Source: Mastigamoeba balamuthi
Taxonomy: Eukaryota; Evosea; Mastigamoebida; Mastigamoebidae
DNA length: 64,000 nt
NCBI GenBank assembly: GCA_902651635.1
Contig: CACRSC010000010.1
Location: 1,159,794-1,223,793 of the forward strand
Reading direction: 5' to 3'
Made by a program: the position numbers and the translations under genes
The notes under the pieces: generated by a model
Database searches by the model: none
Told to the model about the DNA's origin: nothing
The model's input: only the letters and a program-made list of their open reading frames with translations
In this document: one piece after another, positions 44,942 to 57,949 of the stretch
How positions within the stretch are numbered: position 1 is the first letter of the stretch
Layout: each line of letters opens with the position of its first letter

Positions 44942-47900
44942 CTAGACAGGGATGTACTCGACAGCGCTCTGTATATCTGACCTGTCGTACTGGGACGCAG
45001 CGCGCCGCATCTGCAGCAGCGCGCGCACGCATTTCTCCGACCCGCACGCCCTTTTGAGCAGCCTCGCAACAGCCTGCACGCGCTTCTCGCGCACCTTCTC
45101 GTGGTCTTCACCCTCGGTCCGCGACAGGGTCGCCTCTCCCAGGAACACCTGCAGCGCAGCCAGCTCCGGCTCGCAGAGCTGCGTCGCCATCGGCTCCCTG
45201 CCGAAGCCCGTGAACGCCAGAGGCGTGTGCGCATCGCCGTAGCGCAGCAGCGACCAGTTGGCGAAGGCGAGGCTGCACGACTGCGCCTGCTGGGGCGTCA
45301 TCCTCTGCAGCGCCCCGAGCACGCGGTCCGCCTCGAGCTCCGACATCAGCAGCACGGCGATGCGGGAGCTCCGGGGCTCCGCGGGCGCCAGCAGGCACGC
45401 GTCCGGGAAGCGGAGGTACCTGTCGTAGTGCACCGTGCCCTCCACAGCGTAGACGAAGTTGTCCGTGGCCCAGACGCACGCCGAGTCCCAGTGGACCGCG
45501 CTCGACAGCAGAGAGCTCTGAGAGAAGCAGCGCTCCACCACGACAGAAAGCGGTCTGGCGCCCACGACCTGCGCGACTGCGCCGATATCGCGAGCGGCAA
45601 GGATCCGGAGCGGGTCCCAGAAAGACTCGTCGCGCGGGGCCTTCTCCGGGATCTCCTCCTCCTTCTCCTCCTCCATCTCGCGCTCGTGCTCGAGCTCCCG
45701 CTCGCACTCCTCCTCGAGCGAGTGCTGTGCTCCCGTGCAGCTGCTCCGCTTCTGGTACTCTGCACAACAGTCCAGCAGCCTCTTGCTCATCTTGAGGGAC
45801 GCGGCGGTGTTGCCCTCAGCGTCTGACACCGAGTACTTGTTCGCCAGGTCGGTGAGGACCTGCTGCCTGCGGCCCTTGGCGTAGAGGTCCCGGAGCGACA
45901 TGCCGTCGGGCTCCACCGGCGCCCCGCCGTTGGCGACGCTGCTGACGTAGTGCGAGCCGTTCTCGGCCCAGTGCGGCAGCAGCAGCTGCACCGTCTGGAC
46001 CGTGTTGCAGAACACCCACGCCAGCACGTCCGTCACGCTGATCTCCCGCGTCTGCGCGTCCGCGGACCTCATGCTGGCGCGTATGCTGCCCTGGATCTCG
46101 GGGACGACGACGATCTTGAGCGTCTGGCCGTGGCCGAGCGCCCGCATGCGACCCGCGCCCTGCATGAACTTGTCCTTGCACATCTGCGTGCCGAGCGTGA
46201 TGAGCGCGCGGGCCCTGGGCCGCAGCTTCATGTCGGACCCGCGCGAGTGCGGCTCGTCGAAGAGCACAAACGTGTCACGCTCGTGCACGGGCGACGAGCC
46301 CAGCGGCAGGCAGCGGCCGCTGCGCTCGAGTACAACCCAGCACCCACTGCCCTGCGCGGCCTCGTAGTAGACGACACCGCGCAGACGCTCGGGGAGGCCC
46401 TTGGCCAGCAGGCACGACGCGGCCGCCCTGTTGCTCATCCCCGCCAGCAGCGCGCCGGCGTCGATCAGCGCGCATACGTCGCAGCTGCGGCTCTGGTCGG
46501 CGGCACAGTCGAGCAGCTGCTCGCAGACGCGCTGCTTCGCGGCGTCGCCGAGCAGCAGCACCTCGGAGGAGCGCCGGATGACGTCGAGCATGCGGCCGTT
46601 GGTCGCCGCGATGGTCGTGTCGCCGTCGATGCAGGGCACCGGGCGCAGCGTCAGCGGCATCACGCGGTTGATGTCGTTGGTCCCCGAGAAGCCGACGGTG
46701 CGCGGGGGCGCCAGGTGCCACGCTGACTGCTTGAGCCTCTTGGCGAACTGCGACATCTCGACGGGGAACACCGCGACGTTGAGCCAGAAGTCGATCGCCG
46801 CCGGCGACCTCGCGAACGCGCGCGTCAGCACGTCGCGCTGCAGCTCCGAGGTCACGTCGAGGCGGTCGGTCGCCGAGATGCTCTGGCGCTCGTCGGGCTT
46901 CGTGGCCCCATCGTCGATCGTCCGCAGCCACAGCGCATAGTGGTCCTGGGCAGCAGCGCTCGGCAGGCCCAGCAGCACCTCGATCGCGTGGCGCAGCTGC
47001 GCCCACTCGAGGCCATTGTAGTACGCGCTCAGGCACGTCAGCACGATGACGCTGTCCGCGTGGTTGAACTCTGCGCGCGGAGCGGGGCTGTCGCTGCCGC
47101 GGAACGGCACCGCTAGCGAGCGGCGCGGCACGCGGGACCTGTCGACGCCGTAGTCGACGCGGTGGCGCTTCTCCAGCGCGCTGAAGACGACCTCGTGGGC
47201 CAGCAGGCCGCGCAGCACCAACACGTGCTCCTTCCTCTGCTCGTTAGCCCCCGCGACGTCCTCGAGCTGCGCCTCCTCCACGTCGATCGCGCTGTCGGTG
47301 ACGAGGCGGACGAACTGCTCCCTGGGGGCCTCGCCGAGCCCGCGCAGCCAACGCAGCTCGTGCGGGGGGCTGCGGCACAGCTGCAGTGCGACCTGCCGCT
47401 TGATGCCGGCCTTGGCGCGCTCGTATGCGGCGCCGCGCAGGAAGCGGAACTCCCTGAACGAGCCGGCGGCCCACTGCGGAACCGCCCACGTGACGCCCGG
47501 GAGCGACAGCAGCCGGCGGAGCTCATCAGAGGGGCTGTTGAGCGCCCACAGGACCGCCTCGACGCAGGCCCAGCGGCTCTCGCCCGACTCGAGCCCCGCG
47601 GGGTCGCCGAGGGCGTAGACGAGCTCGTACTTGGGGTGCAGCACCGCGTCGCTCTCGTCGACAATGTCCACGGTCCGCACGGCCAGGCAGCGCTCGAACA
47701 GCGCGGCGGTTCCCGCGCCGTCGGCGGCGCCGTTGGAGGCCTCGCGGGACTTGAGGGCCAGCGACAGGCGGTGCTCGGGCGCCAGCGCCATGAAGCCGCC
47801 GAGGTCGCGGCAGCGCTTGAGCGCGAGGCAGTAGGAGCGCAGCAGCAGCGGCGTGGACGGCGTCCCGCGGTTGAACGGCAGCAGCAGCGCCGGGATGTGG

Positions 47901-50900
47901 AAGAGCCCCGCGGTCAGGTACTGCTGGAGGTACCCCACGCACTCGCGCAGCAGCTGCGTGCAGAACGTCACGCGCACGACGGGGCCATCGCGGCGCTGCG
48001 TGTAGTGCAGCAGCAGCAGAGGGAGCACCACGCGCGTCTTCCCGAGGCCCATGTTGAGCTGCGCAATGTCGCCCGGGTGCGCGATCAGGTGCAGCGCCAG
48101 CGCCGACTGCTCGGGCCGCACCTGGATGCCGCTCGAGGCCTCGAACGCGAGCCACCGCGGGTGCTCGCGGACGCCCCACGCGCGCGGCATGAACTCTGTG
48201 TAGTAGCGCGTCACGAGCTGCTCGGGGTCGGCCACAAAGGCCGCGAGGCGCTTGAGCTTGTCGCAGAGCACCCAGAGCTGCGCGAGGCTGAACGCGCCGG
48301 TCACGAAGTCCTCGCGCGCCTGCTGGCTCAGCAGCGGTAGGAGTGCGTCAGGGCTGTCGGCCAGCGAGCGCAGTATAGCCGACCGCGTGAGCAGCGGGCA
48401 GTAGTTGGCCGCGTGCGACAGCACCAGCGAGTTCTTCCTGTGAGCCAAGTCTGCGTAGGCGCTGGCGCTGCCTGTCTCGGGCTTGAACTGCGACGAGTAG
48501 AGGCGGCACAGCTCGTCGTAAAGCAACGAAGAGAAGGCGTCCGCATCGACGTGCAGCCGCGTGAGCTCGGCTTGAACCTCCTCGCGGGGCATCCGGAAGA
48601 CGGGGACCTTTGCGGCAGTGTGCAGCTTCCAGCTGTCCTCGAGCTCCCGCAGCATCAGGCGGAAGATGTCCTCGTGGCTCTGTCCCCCTGCGTCCCCGAG
48701 GTGCGCCAGGGGGAACACGCTCTGGGCACCCTTGAGCTCCGCGTTGTCCTCCATCGAGATCAGCGACGCGATCGACTGCTCTGTGCTCCCGATCACTTTA
48801 TCGGCCATGCGCAGCGGCAGAGCGCTTTCAGTCTTGGCGACCGCGTGCGCCAGGCAGGGCCTGCGCGCGACAGCGATCCCCAGCAGCCGGTTCTCCTCCG
48901 CGGCTGTCAGGGCGGCGCCCGCTGGAAGCCGCCCGCGCTGCGACGCGATGCTGTACTCGCTCTCGCAGTCTTCGAGCGGCAGCGGGCTCTCGTTCTCCGA
49001 GTCACATTTGCCTTTGTCCTTGTGGAGGTCCGCCAGTGCGCTCGTCTCGCGGCTGAGCAGAGCGCACTGCGCTGCCAGTGCCGGGAACCCCGCGGCGAAC
49101 GAGAACACCTCCCTTAGCTTCGCGCGCTCCCTTCCCGACAGCGGCGACCACTGGAACGACTGCTGGACCAGTGTCTGCGCTGCGAACGCCCCGGGCACGC
49201 GCTCGCTCGTGTCCCCCAGCATTGTGCCGCCCGCCGCGAGGATCGCCGCGAGGTGCAGGCGCGAGAGGGCGGTACACCCCTGCAGCTCGTGCAGGCGTTT
49301 GCTGACCTCGAGCGAGAAGTGCCTTCGAGTGTCCTGGGGCCTCAGATGGTCGCGCTTAACAGCCGTGAAACCGCTCCTGTGGTCTCTGATTACATCCCCG
49401 TCCGCGACGAACAGCTCCACGTGCTCTCCGTCACTGCGCGGCTCCAGGACGAGGTAGTCGTGGAACCTGGGCAGCAGCCGGGACATCTGCTGGCACTCGG
49501 CGAGCCTGTAGTTCCCGCGGTCGAGCGAGGCGACGGAGCCGTCGGCGCAGAGCTCGAACCCGAGCCCGAAGCGCGGCAGATCGAAGCGCAAGGCCCGGGC
49601 GCCCTCCCCGGCTGCAGGGGACAGCACCAGATGGATGACATCGGCCTCCTCGAACTTGCAGAGCAGCGCGAGCAGACGGGCCAGCGCGTCGTCCTCGTGC
49701 GCAGGCAGAACTAACTCGGGAAGGTCCCCGCCCCGCGCCATCGAGAGCAGAGACAACAACGGCTCCGTCCTCTTCTCCTTGGGCACAACGCAGCACACCC
49801 GCCGGTCGCCGCGCTGCACGAAGAGAAGAGAGGCCTCGTGGCTCTGAAAGTGCACGGGGCGGGCGACAATGGCCTCTTTGTCCCTGCAGGCCCAGAAGCT
49901 GCAAGTGTTGCGGAAGAGCACGGGGATCTCCGCGACCCAGTTGGCGCCCTCGGGAGAGTCCAGGAGCTCCAGCACGGTCCCCGTGTCGGCGTCGGTCTCA
50001 CGGATGCACACAGCTCCGCCAGACCCGAGAGCGAACTCGTAGAGGAACCCGCCCTGAGGGTGCGGCGTCTTCCAGCTGTTGCCCTCGCGCACGGCCTCGA
50101 AGTCGCGGCTGCCAAAGGACCTCTGGTACAGCGCCGACTGGAGGACGCCAGCCGGAAGCGAGTGCAGCGGGTAGCCGTCGATGAGGACTTCGCCCGTGAG
50201 GATGTTGATGCTGTAGATAACTCCCGAAGTCGGGTGCTCAGCCGCGGACGCAGTCCCGTAGACGAACCACTTCAGCTCCACGTCATCGCCGATGCCGCAG
50301 TAGACCGACCGCAGCGCCGCAGTCAGCTTTTCACCGCTTACGTGGGCCCCATACTCCTTAATGACGCCCGAGACTTGGTCGAGGCACTGCGCCTCGACTG
50401 CCTGGAGCTCGCCGAGGAGCGTGCTGCTCTGCGCGAAGACCCTCGAGGCGTGGAACCGCACGAGGCACAGCAGCACCATTCCGGCCTCGTCGTTCGACAT
50501 GGGGGCGACCTTGCGGCAGCACAGCAGTGCGTACGCGTAGAAGAGGCCCTCCTTTGCGCGCAACTCTCTCACGGCACTAGTATTGACCTTTTTTTCTGAC
50601 TCGAGCCTTCTGCGGTCTGTCTCTACGGCGGACGCCCACCCCAGGCACATAGCAGCCGCGCTGCGAGCAACGGCGGCAGCCTCTCCGGTAGTATCCAACT
50701 GGCACACGAAGGCGCAAAGTACGGCGACGACGAGGGCAGACCGCGACTCGCGGACCAGGTGGCACGAGCGCGAGATGAAGTCGGAGAGGTTGCGGCACAT
50801 AACGCGGATGAGGTCTCCTCTCTCGGCATCCTGGTGCCACGCCAACGCCATAGACCCGTCGGACCGCTCTATCGGGCCGATGTTGTGCAGCGCATGCGAG

Positions 50901-53705
50901 ACAAGTGCGCGCATCGCGGGCTGCGATAGGCACGCACTGGGGTCAAGCAGCAGGCAGCAGATCCTGCGCATTTGCTGCAGGGGGCCTGCGCGGAGGCACG
51001 AGAAGTCCTGCAGCGCCTTGGGGGCACCCAGCCAGTCGAGATGCGTCCGCAGCCGCGACTGATGTGCGATCCATCTGTTGGCCCTGTCCATATTCCTGGA
51101 ACTGTCGCCCGCTGCTGTCACGAGCGCAACCCACTGCAACTCCGAGGGGCAACCGGGCAGCTCAGGGGTGTAGAACAGCTCGGTGAACCTCTCTGCGGGA
51201 GTGCCCTTGAATGGGTCGTGGATCTTGGTGCCGCTGGTTCTCCACGTAAGTATCTTTTGTACGTTGGGGTTCCACACGCCCTGGCTGTCCCAGTAATACG
51301 AGTCCACAGTGCTCGGTGACGGGCTCTGCGGCTCCTTGTCATCTGGGCCCCACGACAGGTCGACGCCCGGCACCTGCGCTGGCAGGTCGAGGTGTATGCT
51401 GACATGCTCCCTCCAGGACTTTCCGACCTTGACTTCGAACGGGCTCATTGAGAAGGTGCTCGTGGACATGGTCATCGGAACGCGGGGAAGGAGCATATCC
51501 TGCGCGAGCCAGAGCAGCATTCCGAGCCGCGTGAGCACCGCGGGGCCGACCAGGAAGAAGAGCACGAAGTTGGCGTCCCGATCCGCTGTTGGGAGGTTGA
51601 GAATTGCCGTTGGAGGTGCCTTGTTTGCCTCCTCGATTTCGGACAACAGCTGGTTTACCCTCCGCTGGCAGCTGATCAGCGACCAATCGGTCCGGCGATA
51701 GTTGGCCTCTTCATCCCTGAGTTTCGCTCTCGCGTCGCTCAGCCGTGAGCGGAGCACTACGAGTAGGCTCTTCCTCTGCTGTATCTCATCCCAGTGGTCC
51801 GCCTTCAGCTTGGCATCAATCGCCCGCAGACGGTCTCTGGTCGTGGCCATCGTCCTGTCCTTGCTCGCAATGGAGTTTGCGAACTCCGACATGGACGTCG
51901 AGCTGCTCTCGCTCCAGAGCGTGCCGCTCCTCCCCGAGAACCGGAAGATGTATGACGCTACGGCCTTGGCGGCGTCGATCTCGGCCCTCTCGTGCAGCAC
52001 CAGGTGGCCCATGCTCTCGTGTCTGATCGGTAGGCGGTACTCGTAGACCTCGCTGTAGCCATTAGTGGCGCATATCCGATGCGTGAGGCACGCTGCAGCC
52101 CACACGACGAGCATCTCCTTGCTGCGAAGGTACGGCACGCCTACGGCGATGGCATCGTCGCTCAGCTGCTGCGGCGGCTTGGTCATATACTCCTCGAGAA
52201 CCGACCTGTATCGCTGCACCGCCGCCACAATGCTCTCGACCTCTGTGGCAGGCATTGTCCCTGCGCTGTCCCCGCTGCCAAAGAACGCCGTGCAGTGCTT
52301 CCAAAACGTCTGCTCGATGGCGCGCAGCTTGAGGGAAGCCGAGCCCGGCACACCATTGGACCACTCACAGACGCCCGCGAACGTGGGCAGCGGCGCATCG
52401 AATGGCCGGACATTGCCCACGGCCTGAGCGGCTGCCGCGCAATCCGTGACCCCTCTGGCGGCCGCGGCCTCCGCGGGCTCCGCAGGAATCGGCACCTCCG
52501 GGGGGCGCGTGTGGGCCTCGGGCGACTTGGCGACCCCCGCGAGGTCCACTGTAGGCGGCAGCACAAACATTGCATCCTCCGCGACCCTGTACGAGCGCTG
52601 TAGAACGTCCACGCGCCTGCGCACGCCCGCGCACCACTCGCCGAGGCCCTCGACCACGTAGCCCTGCTCGGCGAGGCTCTCGGACTCGGCCAGGAGCCTC
52701 GCCAGCAGCGCCTGCGCCGTGTCGACGTCGCTCACGCGCTCCACTCCGGAGCCTCTGCGCTGCGATTCGGCCGCCTCGAGCTCCGCCACGTGGCGCCCCA
52801 GCACCCAGGCGTACACGTCGACCAGCAGCTGCGCGCACCGGGCCCCTGCAGCTCCCGTGTCGGGGCCGCAGACCTCGTCGAGCGCGTACTGCGCTGCCGC
52901 GCGCACCAGAGCCCACCCGGTCGCGCGAGGGGGGCCGCCCGTGTGTCTGCCGACGTCGGTGAAGCCCGCCTTGGGGGGGCTCTCGGTCGGGGGCTGCTCT
53001 GTCTCGAGCGCCTGGATGGCGTCCTGGGCCAGGGCGGCCACGAACCCGGGCGTCTTCTGGTGCCCCCTCCCGCCGTTGGACGCTGAGCGCTGCTTGTCGT
53101 GCTGCTGCTGCGCCTTTGTGAGGAGCGCGAGGAACTGCGCGAGCCACATGTCCAGCGTCGCGACCGGCGGGAGCTCTCCGACGCTCACCGGCGACGCGGA
53201 CGAAGGCTCGGCGCAGTGCTCGCGCTTGGTCGGGAAGCTCTCGCGAGAGAAGCTGCTGTGGACCCTGTGCTGCCACCCGTCGAGCCCCAGCACCGTGAGC
53301 CGCACCGGCATCGCAGCGTCGTCGTCGGCGTCGCCCAGCGGCTCGGAGCGTAGCACAGCGCAGCCGTAGTCCGGCAGCCACCGGACGACGCGCGTTCTGA
53401 GCCACGCCGCGACGCGGGCGAGCTCGACGGGCTTCAGCGGCTGCAGGGCGGTCTGGGCGCTGTGCCCGGGGCGCGTGAGAGCGAAGCGGCGGAGACCAGA
53501 GTCCGAGGGCTCGTCGAGGAAGTCCAGCAGTGCCCGAAGAGCAGCCGGGGGCGACGACGTCTCCTCCCCAGAGACTGGCAGGTGGCGCAGCTCGTTGGGC
53601 AGCACGAGGGCCGCGTCTGCAGCCTGTGGGAGGTGCGGGGAATTGTCAGAGAGGGCGCCCGGGTGTTGGCCCGAGTAGATGGTAACGCACGGCGTTGGTG
53701 CTCAT
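44942..53705 (-). CDS. DUF3638/DUF3645 P-loop giant protein
   Basis: A 15-nt first exon (53705-53691, MSTNA), a 67-nt intron (53690-53624, GTGCGT donor) and a single 8.7-kb exon give 2,898 residues. The C-terminal third carries the family core: a Walker A motif within QLNMGLGKTRVVLPLL (near residue 1860), PEHRLSLAL, a Walker B-like DIVDESD (near 1990), TCLSAYYNGLEW (DUF3645), GFSGTND, then FDEPHSRGSDMK and a motif VI-like QGAGRMRALGHG. This order resembles a helicase-type ATPase. Relatives occur in fungi, oomycetes and amoebae and are often annotated as putative ubiquitin hydrolases; the function is not established. Residues ~870-1095 are the module copied into the UBL-ART-TPR gene. A glutamate-rich linker and a mixed helical tail end the protein. 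The lack of introns over 8.7 kb is odd beside its neighbours. Confidence 0.9.
50325..51023 (-). repeat. Segment duplicated in the UBL-ART-TPR gene (copy B)
   Basis: Counterpart of 7222-7925, same orientation, about 43 kb away. It begins at QDFSCLRAGPLQQMRRICC and ends at about SGEKLTA. Here it is embedded in one continuous coding exon. Confidence 0.9.
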
Positions 53706-54324
53706 TTCCTCGGGTTTTTGTCAGAACAAACGGAGCAACCGTGACTATCGTTGGTGGGCCAACTCCTTGTGTTATGAGCGAAAATCGGTGGGCGGGTGGG
53801 GGTATATAAACAGCATTCCGCGACCCAGTGGGTGATGGCCGTGACGTTCTGCCTTTTTCTCTGAGAAAATGAAGAAACAGAGAAATGTACGGGAACCGAG
53901 AGGACACCAGGAACAGGAAGGTGTGTGTGCGGTCACCCTGCAATGTGTCTGCCACCCTGCGGCCTGCGGTGCCCTCTCGGGGGAGCCGTTCGTATGTGGA
54001 CCGAGTTGCAGGCGCACAGGGGGAAGAAGGGAATGGGGACGGCGTTGACGGAGTTGCCTTTCGGAACGCCGCCTCGTTGGGAATAAGTAAACAGCGCCAT
54101 CTCCCTGCCCCAGTTATCGGCCCTCGCCCTCGCCCGTCGCCAAGTTGAGGTCGCGCCATGTCCGCGCTTTCCCGGCTCCTGATCGGGGGGGTACTGCCGT
54201 CCCAGCGAAGGCTCGAGAGGACACCGCGCGAGGCGTAGTAGGCAGACAACCACTGTTGCGAGGCCCACCAGACGTTCGATTCACAGCGTGGGGGAGAACA
54301 CTCGTGCAGCGCCGGCTGGGCTCA
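53706..54324. other. Intergenic region upstream of the giant gene
   Basis: 619 nt between the dysbindin-like gene and the giant gene, both on the minus strand. It contains the TATA-like box at 53797 and otherwise nothing recognisable. Confidence 0.5.
53797..53804 (-). promoter_or_regulatory. TATA-like box for the DUF3638 giant
   Basis: TTTATATA on the minus strand, about 90 nt before the ATG of the giant gene, in an otherwise GC-rich stretch. Position and strand fit a TATA element; no other gene in the window shows one so clearly. Confidence 0.35.
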
Positions 54325-55676
54325 CTACGACGCCAGCAGCCTGCGCACGTCCGGGTTGGGGCTGGACGCCGGCGCGATGGCTGCGGCCGCCGCGTAGGCC
54401 GCTGCCCCCGCGCGCACCTCGTCGTGCAGCTGCGCCAGCTGCGCCGTCTGCTGCTGGCCCAGCACGGGCGTGGGCACCGGCGTCAGCCCGCCGACGCCGT
54501 AGCCCCCGGGGTCCAGCGCGGACCCCGTCGCCAGCATGAGCCCCGGGTGCTCGTGCTGCTCGTGGTGCTGCTCGTGGTGCTCGCGCTCGTAGCGCAGCGA
54601 CTCCTCTGTGCTCGCGTGGCGCGCTGTGGGCGACTTGGTCGGCTTGGGCCTCGCCAGCTCGCCCAGGTCCCGCGCCACCGCCCGCGCGAACGCGCTCTCA
54701 GCGGCCCTGCGCGCGCCCTCCTCGACGGCCGCCGCCTCCCTCTCGCGCCTGCGCCGCGCGGCCTCCGACTCGGAGCGTATGCGCGCGAGCGACGTCGCGA
54801 GGCTCTCGCGCAGCGTCGCCAGGCGCCGCTCGCAGCTGCGGCGGTGGCGGTCCGTGTCCTCCGCAGACGCCTGCGCGTACGACGCCCGCGCGCGCTGCTC
54901 GGCGAGCTCCGTCTGCGCCGTCAGCACCGCCTCGAGGTCCTCCAGGCGGCCCAGCAGCGACTGCGCGCCGGCGTTGAGCGCGGCGACCGTCGACGAGACA
55001 GTGCCCAGCCGCGCCGTCTCCGAGGCGAACGCCTGCCACTCGTCGTGCGACCGCCGCGCTCGCGACTCGCACGCCGCCAGCCCGCGCGTCGCCGCGTCCG
55101 CGCGCGACGCGATCTCCTCGCGCCGCCTCCTGAGCGACTCGATCTGTACGCGGCGCCCCATGATGGGAAATTGATTGTCGCCTCCATAGGGCCCCCCAAT
55201 CAATTCAATTCAATTGATTGGACGTGCGAGCCCAGTATATCTGTGTCCGCGTCTGAAAAGACACGCAGGGGCCACGTCATCCCCCCAAAAAGTGGTAGTG
55301 GCCGTATAGGCGCCCGGCACCGCCGTGCGTGCTGTCCCAACGCGGCGCAACAGCGGACGCCAGGGGAGAAGGGGGGGAGAGAGAGAGACGAGGGGGGAGG
55401 GAGAGAGGCGATCGGAAGACGGCGCCAGAACCGCACCTGGTCCTTGAGAAGCGCTGCGAGCGCGAGGCCGCACGTGGGGGTCGCGGGGGTGGCCTGCGTG
55501 GCCTGCGCCTCGGCGTCGCCCTTCCTCTCGGCAGCCGCGCCGAGCTCGCGGTGGAGGGCCGCCGGCGCCGCCGCGGCCGAGGAGGGCTCGGGGGCCGGGG
55601 CGGGCCCGCCGCCGATCGGGATCGACGCGACGGCCGTCACTTCGCGCCGGAGGCGGGAGATGAGCGACGACAGCAT
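54325..55676 (-). CDS. Dysbindin-like coiled-coil protein
   Basis: Two exons, 55676-55437 and 55143-54325 (intron 293 nt), joined in phase 0; 352 residues. The first exon encodes a short basic head and an Ala/Pro-rich linker. The second opens with an Arg-rich helix (IESLRRRREEIASRADA) and continues as ~170 residues of heptad-like coiled coil with LLGRLEDLEAVLTAQTELAE and EGARRAAESAFARAVARDL. The spacing of the last two blocks resembles dysbindin (DTNBP1), where a L-x-x-L-E-D-L helix is followed by E-R-Q-K-F-F-E-E-A-F-Q-x-D. Dysbindin is a BLOC-1 subunit in lysosome-related organelle biogenesis. The tail after ~240 is His/Glu- and Pro/Ala-rich. Low-complexity coiled coils can mimic this, so the family call is moderate. 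Confidence 0.6.
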
Positions 55677-55882
55677 TGGCCGGGTGGGGGTGTGGGGTTG
55701 GGATTGTGGGGTGCCGGTCGGCCGCGCAAACTGCGGTGGGCGGCGCTGGGCGGTCAAAGCAAACGAAGCAAAAAAAGGCCGATTCGCCCCCTGTGCGTAG
55801 CGAGAATCTGTTGGCGATTCGCGTATCTTTTGATACCGGAATCTCACAGATTGGGCCCTGACAAACAGCCGCATCCGGGGCG

Positions 55883-56721
55883 ATGGAGAAACGCTTGGCG
55901 CTGTGGCTCGCCGTCCTCGCGGCGCTCGCCCTGGCGGCGCCGCCGGTGCTCCCCAAGGCCGTGCCGCTCCCACTCTACGAGTACCTCGACGGTGAGCTCG
56001 CCCCCCGTCTGTGGCGGCTCCTCAGGCCCCACGCTGCCACGGCCGCCACGGCCGCCACGCGTCGCCAGCGCCCGCGCGCCACGGAGGTAACGAGCGGCCC
56101 CCCGGGCTCGTGCAGGGATCACGACCGGCATCGACGAGAACCTGGGGTCGGTCTCGCCGTGCGGCAGGGGCGCGTCCCTCTCTTCGAAGCTCGTCGAGAG
56201 CTCCTGGAAGTGCGCGCCGTCCCCCAGCCGTGCGCCACGTCATTGACACGTCACTACCGCATTCCCCCTCTCCAGGGAGATCGCGAGCGCGTTCAGTGAG
56301 GAGAGCGCCGAGCGCATGTCCGAGGGCCTGGACACGCTGGGCCGCTCCCTGGCAGGCTTTGCCAACCTGGTGGGCCTCTCGCCGCCCCTCCGTCTGCCCG
56401 CTGCGTCCCCCCTGCCTCACTCCGCCCGTCGTGGGGGGTCTGGGGGGCCCGACTGCGCTCCTGCGGTGGCCTCTCTGCCAGCTGAAGGCCTGCGACGTCA
56501 AGAAGAGCGCCGGCGTCTTGAAGGCGGCGGCCGAGGGGCTCGGGGGGCCCGCGTGGCAGACGGCGGACCACGCCCGCATGGTCCCCGCGCGCAGGCCCTC
56601 GGTGGACGTGTCCCCGCTGATGCGCGACGCTGCGATGTTCTGGGAGGTGGGGGCGAGGTACGAGTGCGGCGTGGCCCTGGGCCAGGCCCTCGCTGTCGTC
56701 TTCGGTGACCCCGCGTCGTAG
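55883..56721 (+). CDS. Small secreted helical protein, unknown family
   Basis: Four exons with agreeing phases: 55883-55991, 56116-56209, 56276-56369 and 56482-56721 (introns 124, 66 and 112 nt); 178 residues. It starts with a clear signal peptide (MEKRLALWLAVLAALALA, Ala-rich cleavage region). The rest is predicted helical by its amphipathic pattern (LDTLGRSLAGFANL, KSAGVLKAAAEGLG) with few cysteines. No catalytic motif or domain recognised. It is divergent from the dysbindin-like gene with a 206-nt shared promoter region. The exon phases fit well, so the gene is real even if unnamed. Confidence 0.68.
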
Positions 56722-56901
56722 GCTGCCTCTCTGGGCCAGCCGTTACTCGGCAGGGGTGTGGCAGTGGAGACCCGAGGATGTGGATGTCTTTTTGATGAAG
56801 CAGAAAACGAGAACAAACAACGGTCAAGCCCAGTTCTCCTTTTCCCCCTGTGGAATGAAGATTGAGGGATCTGGGCCCAGGAGACCACTAATATCTCGCG
56901 G

Positions 56902-57845
56902 ATGAATCAGGGGAGGAAGCTGCTGGTGGAACTGTCGCGCGCGGTGAGCGAGGTCGGCACGCGCGCCCACGTGGACGGGGCCATCGACTACGTCTTCGTC
57001 TACGAAGCCAGCGCCGTGACCGTCCTGCACCGCCTCGTCCTGACCCTCGAGAGCGCCCTGACCCACCGCCTCATCACATCGCGTGCGTCACCGCCTCTCT
57101 TCGCATTCCCCAGATATCGCTCTCCGCGTTTGTGTCGGTTATTGGAGGTTCCCCGAGTTGCGTTGGATCCGACATGACAATACTAGGTGGAAACCGGAAT
57201 TTTGTTGACCACTTGTCGATTTCCCAACCGGCGTGCCAAACACACAGCCGAGGCGACGATCTGCAACGGCCTGGGACGTGACTACGGCGAGATCTTTGCG
57301 CTTGCGTCGAACAAGCGTGCATGGGAGACTGTCAACGTGGTCGCGACAGCATCCACGCCTCGAGGCAAAGGTACACGGGCGTCCGTGCCCCTGCTTTGCG
57401 CTGACACGGACCCCCATTCGCTTCTAGCGAGGGCATGGATCATCGTCTCGCTCTTCAAGGGGCTGCTGCGCGAGGCTCTGACACAGCTGCTGACGGACCA
57501 GAGCGTGCTGGAGGCATGGTACGCACCAGACGCTCTTCTGCGCGATGATGCATTCGTCTCGGCTGTGCTCGGTATCATCGCACCCATCTGCGACATCACC
57601 TACGACGGCACGTCCCTCATCCCCCTCCGGGGCCATGCGGTACCGCGTCGCGTATCCTGACGCTGTTCTGGCCTCGTGCAGCCGAGTCGATGCACGAGTA
57701 CATGGCCAAGACGGACTTTGACGACATGGCGAACGAGTACATGAGGCGTATGGCAAGGCCAGCTGCCTCCGAGCCTGGTCTCCAGGAGAGGCCCCGCGGC
57801 TCGTGGAGGACGGCGTCGGCGCTCGCTGGCCCTGTTGCCCAGTGA
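56902..57845 (+). CDS. RUN-domain protein
   Basis: Exons 56902-57082, 57248-57370, 57428-about 57646 and 57682-57845; roughly 225 residues. The RUN signature is spread over exons 1-3: VLTLESALTHRL, ICNGLGRDYG, then ARAWIIVSLFKGLLREALTQ and WYAPDALLRDDAFVSAVLG, which corresponds to the R-x-W-I-R ... L ... Y-x-x-x-A-L-L-R-D blocks. RUN domains bind small GTPases of the Rab, Rap and Arl families and often link membranes to motors. The last exon is a short hydrophilic tail ending at TGA 57843-57845. The third intron is unclear: the donor in phase would make it only about 35 nt long, so the tail joint may be wrong. An AATATC word lies just before the ATG. Confidence 0.76.
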
Positions 57846-57949
57846 AGCAGAAGCTGCGCCGAAAGATGACAGGATCCTGAACAACCTGTGACCGTGCAAC
57901 CAGCAATTGATTACTCGTAGCCGCGAGGGTAAGGGGATGGCTGAACGGC

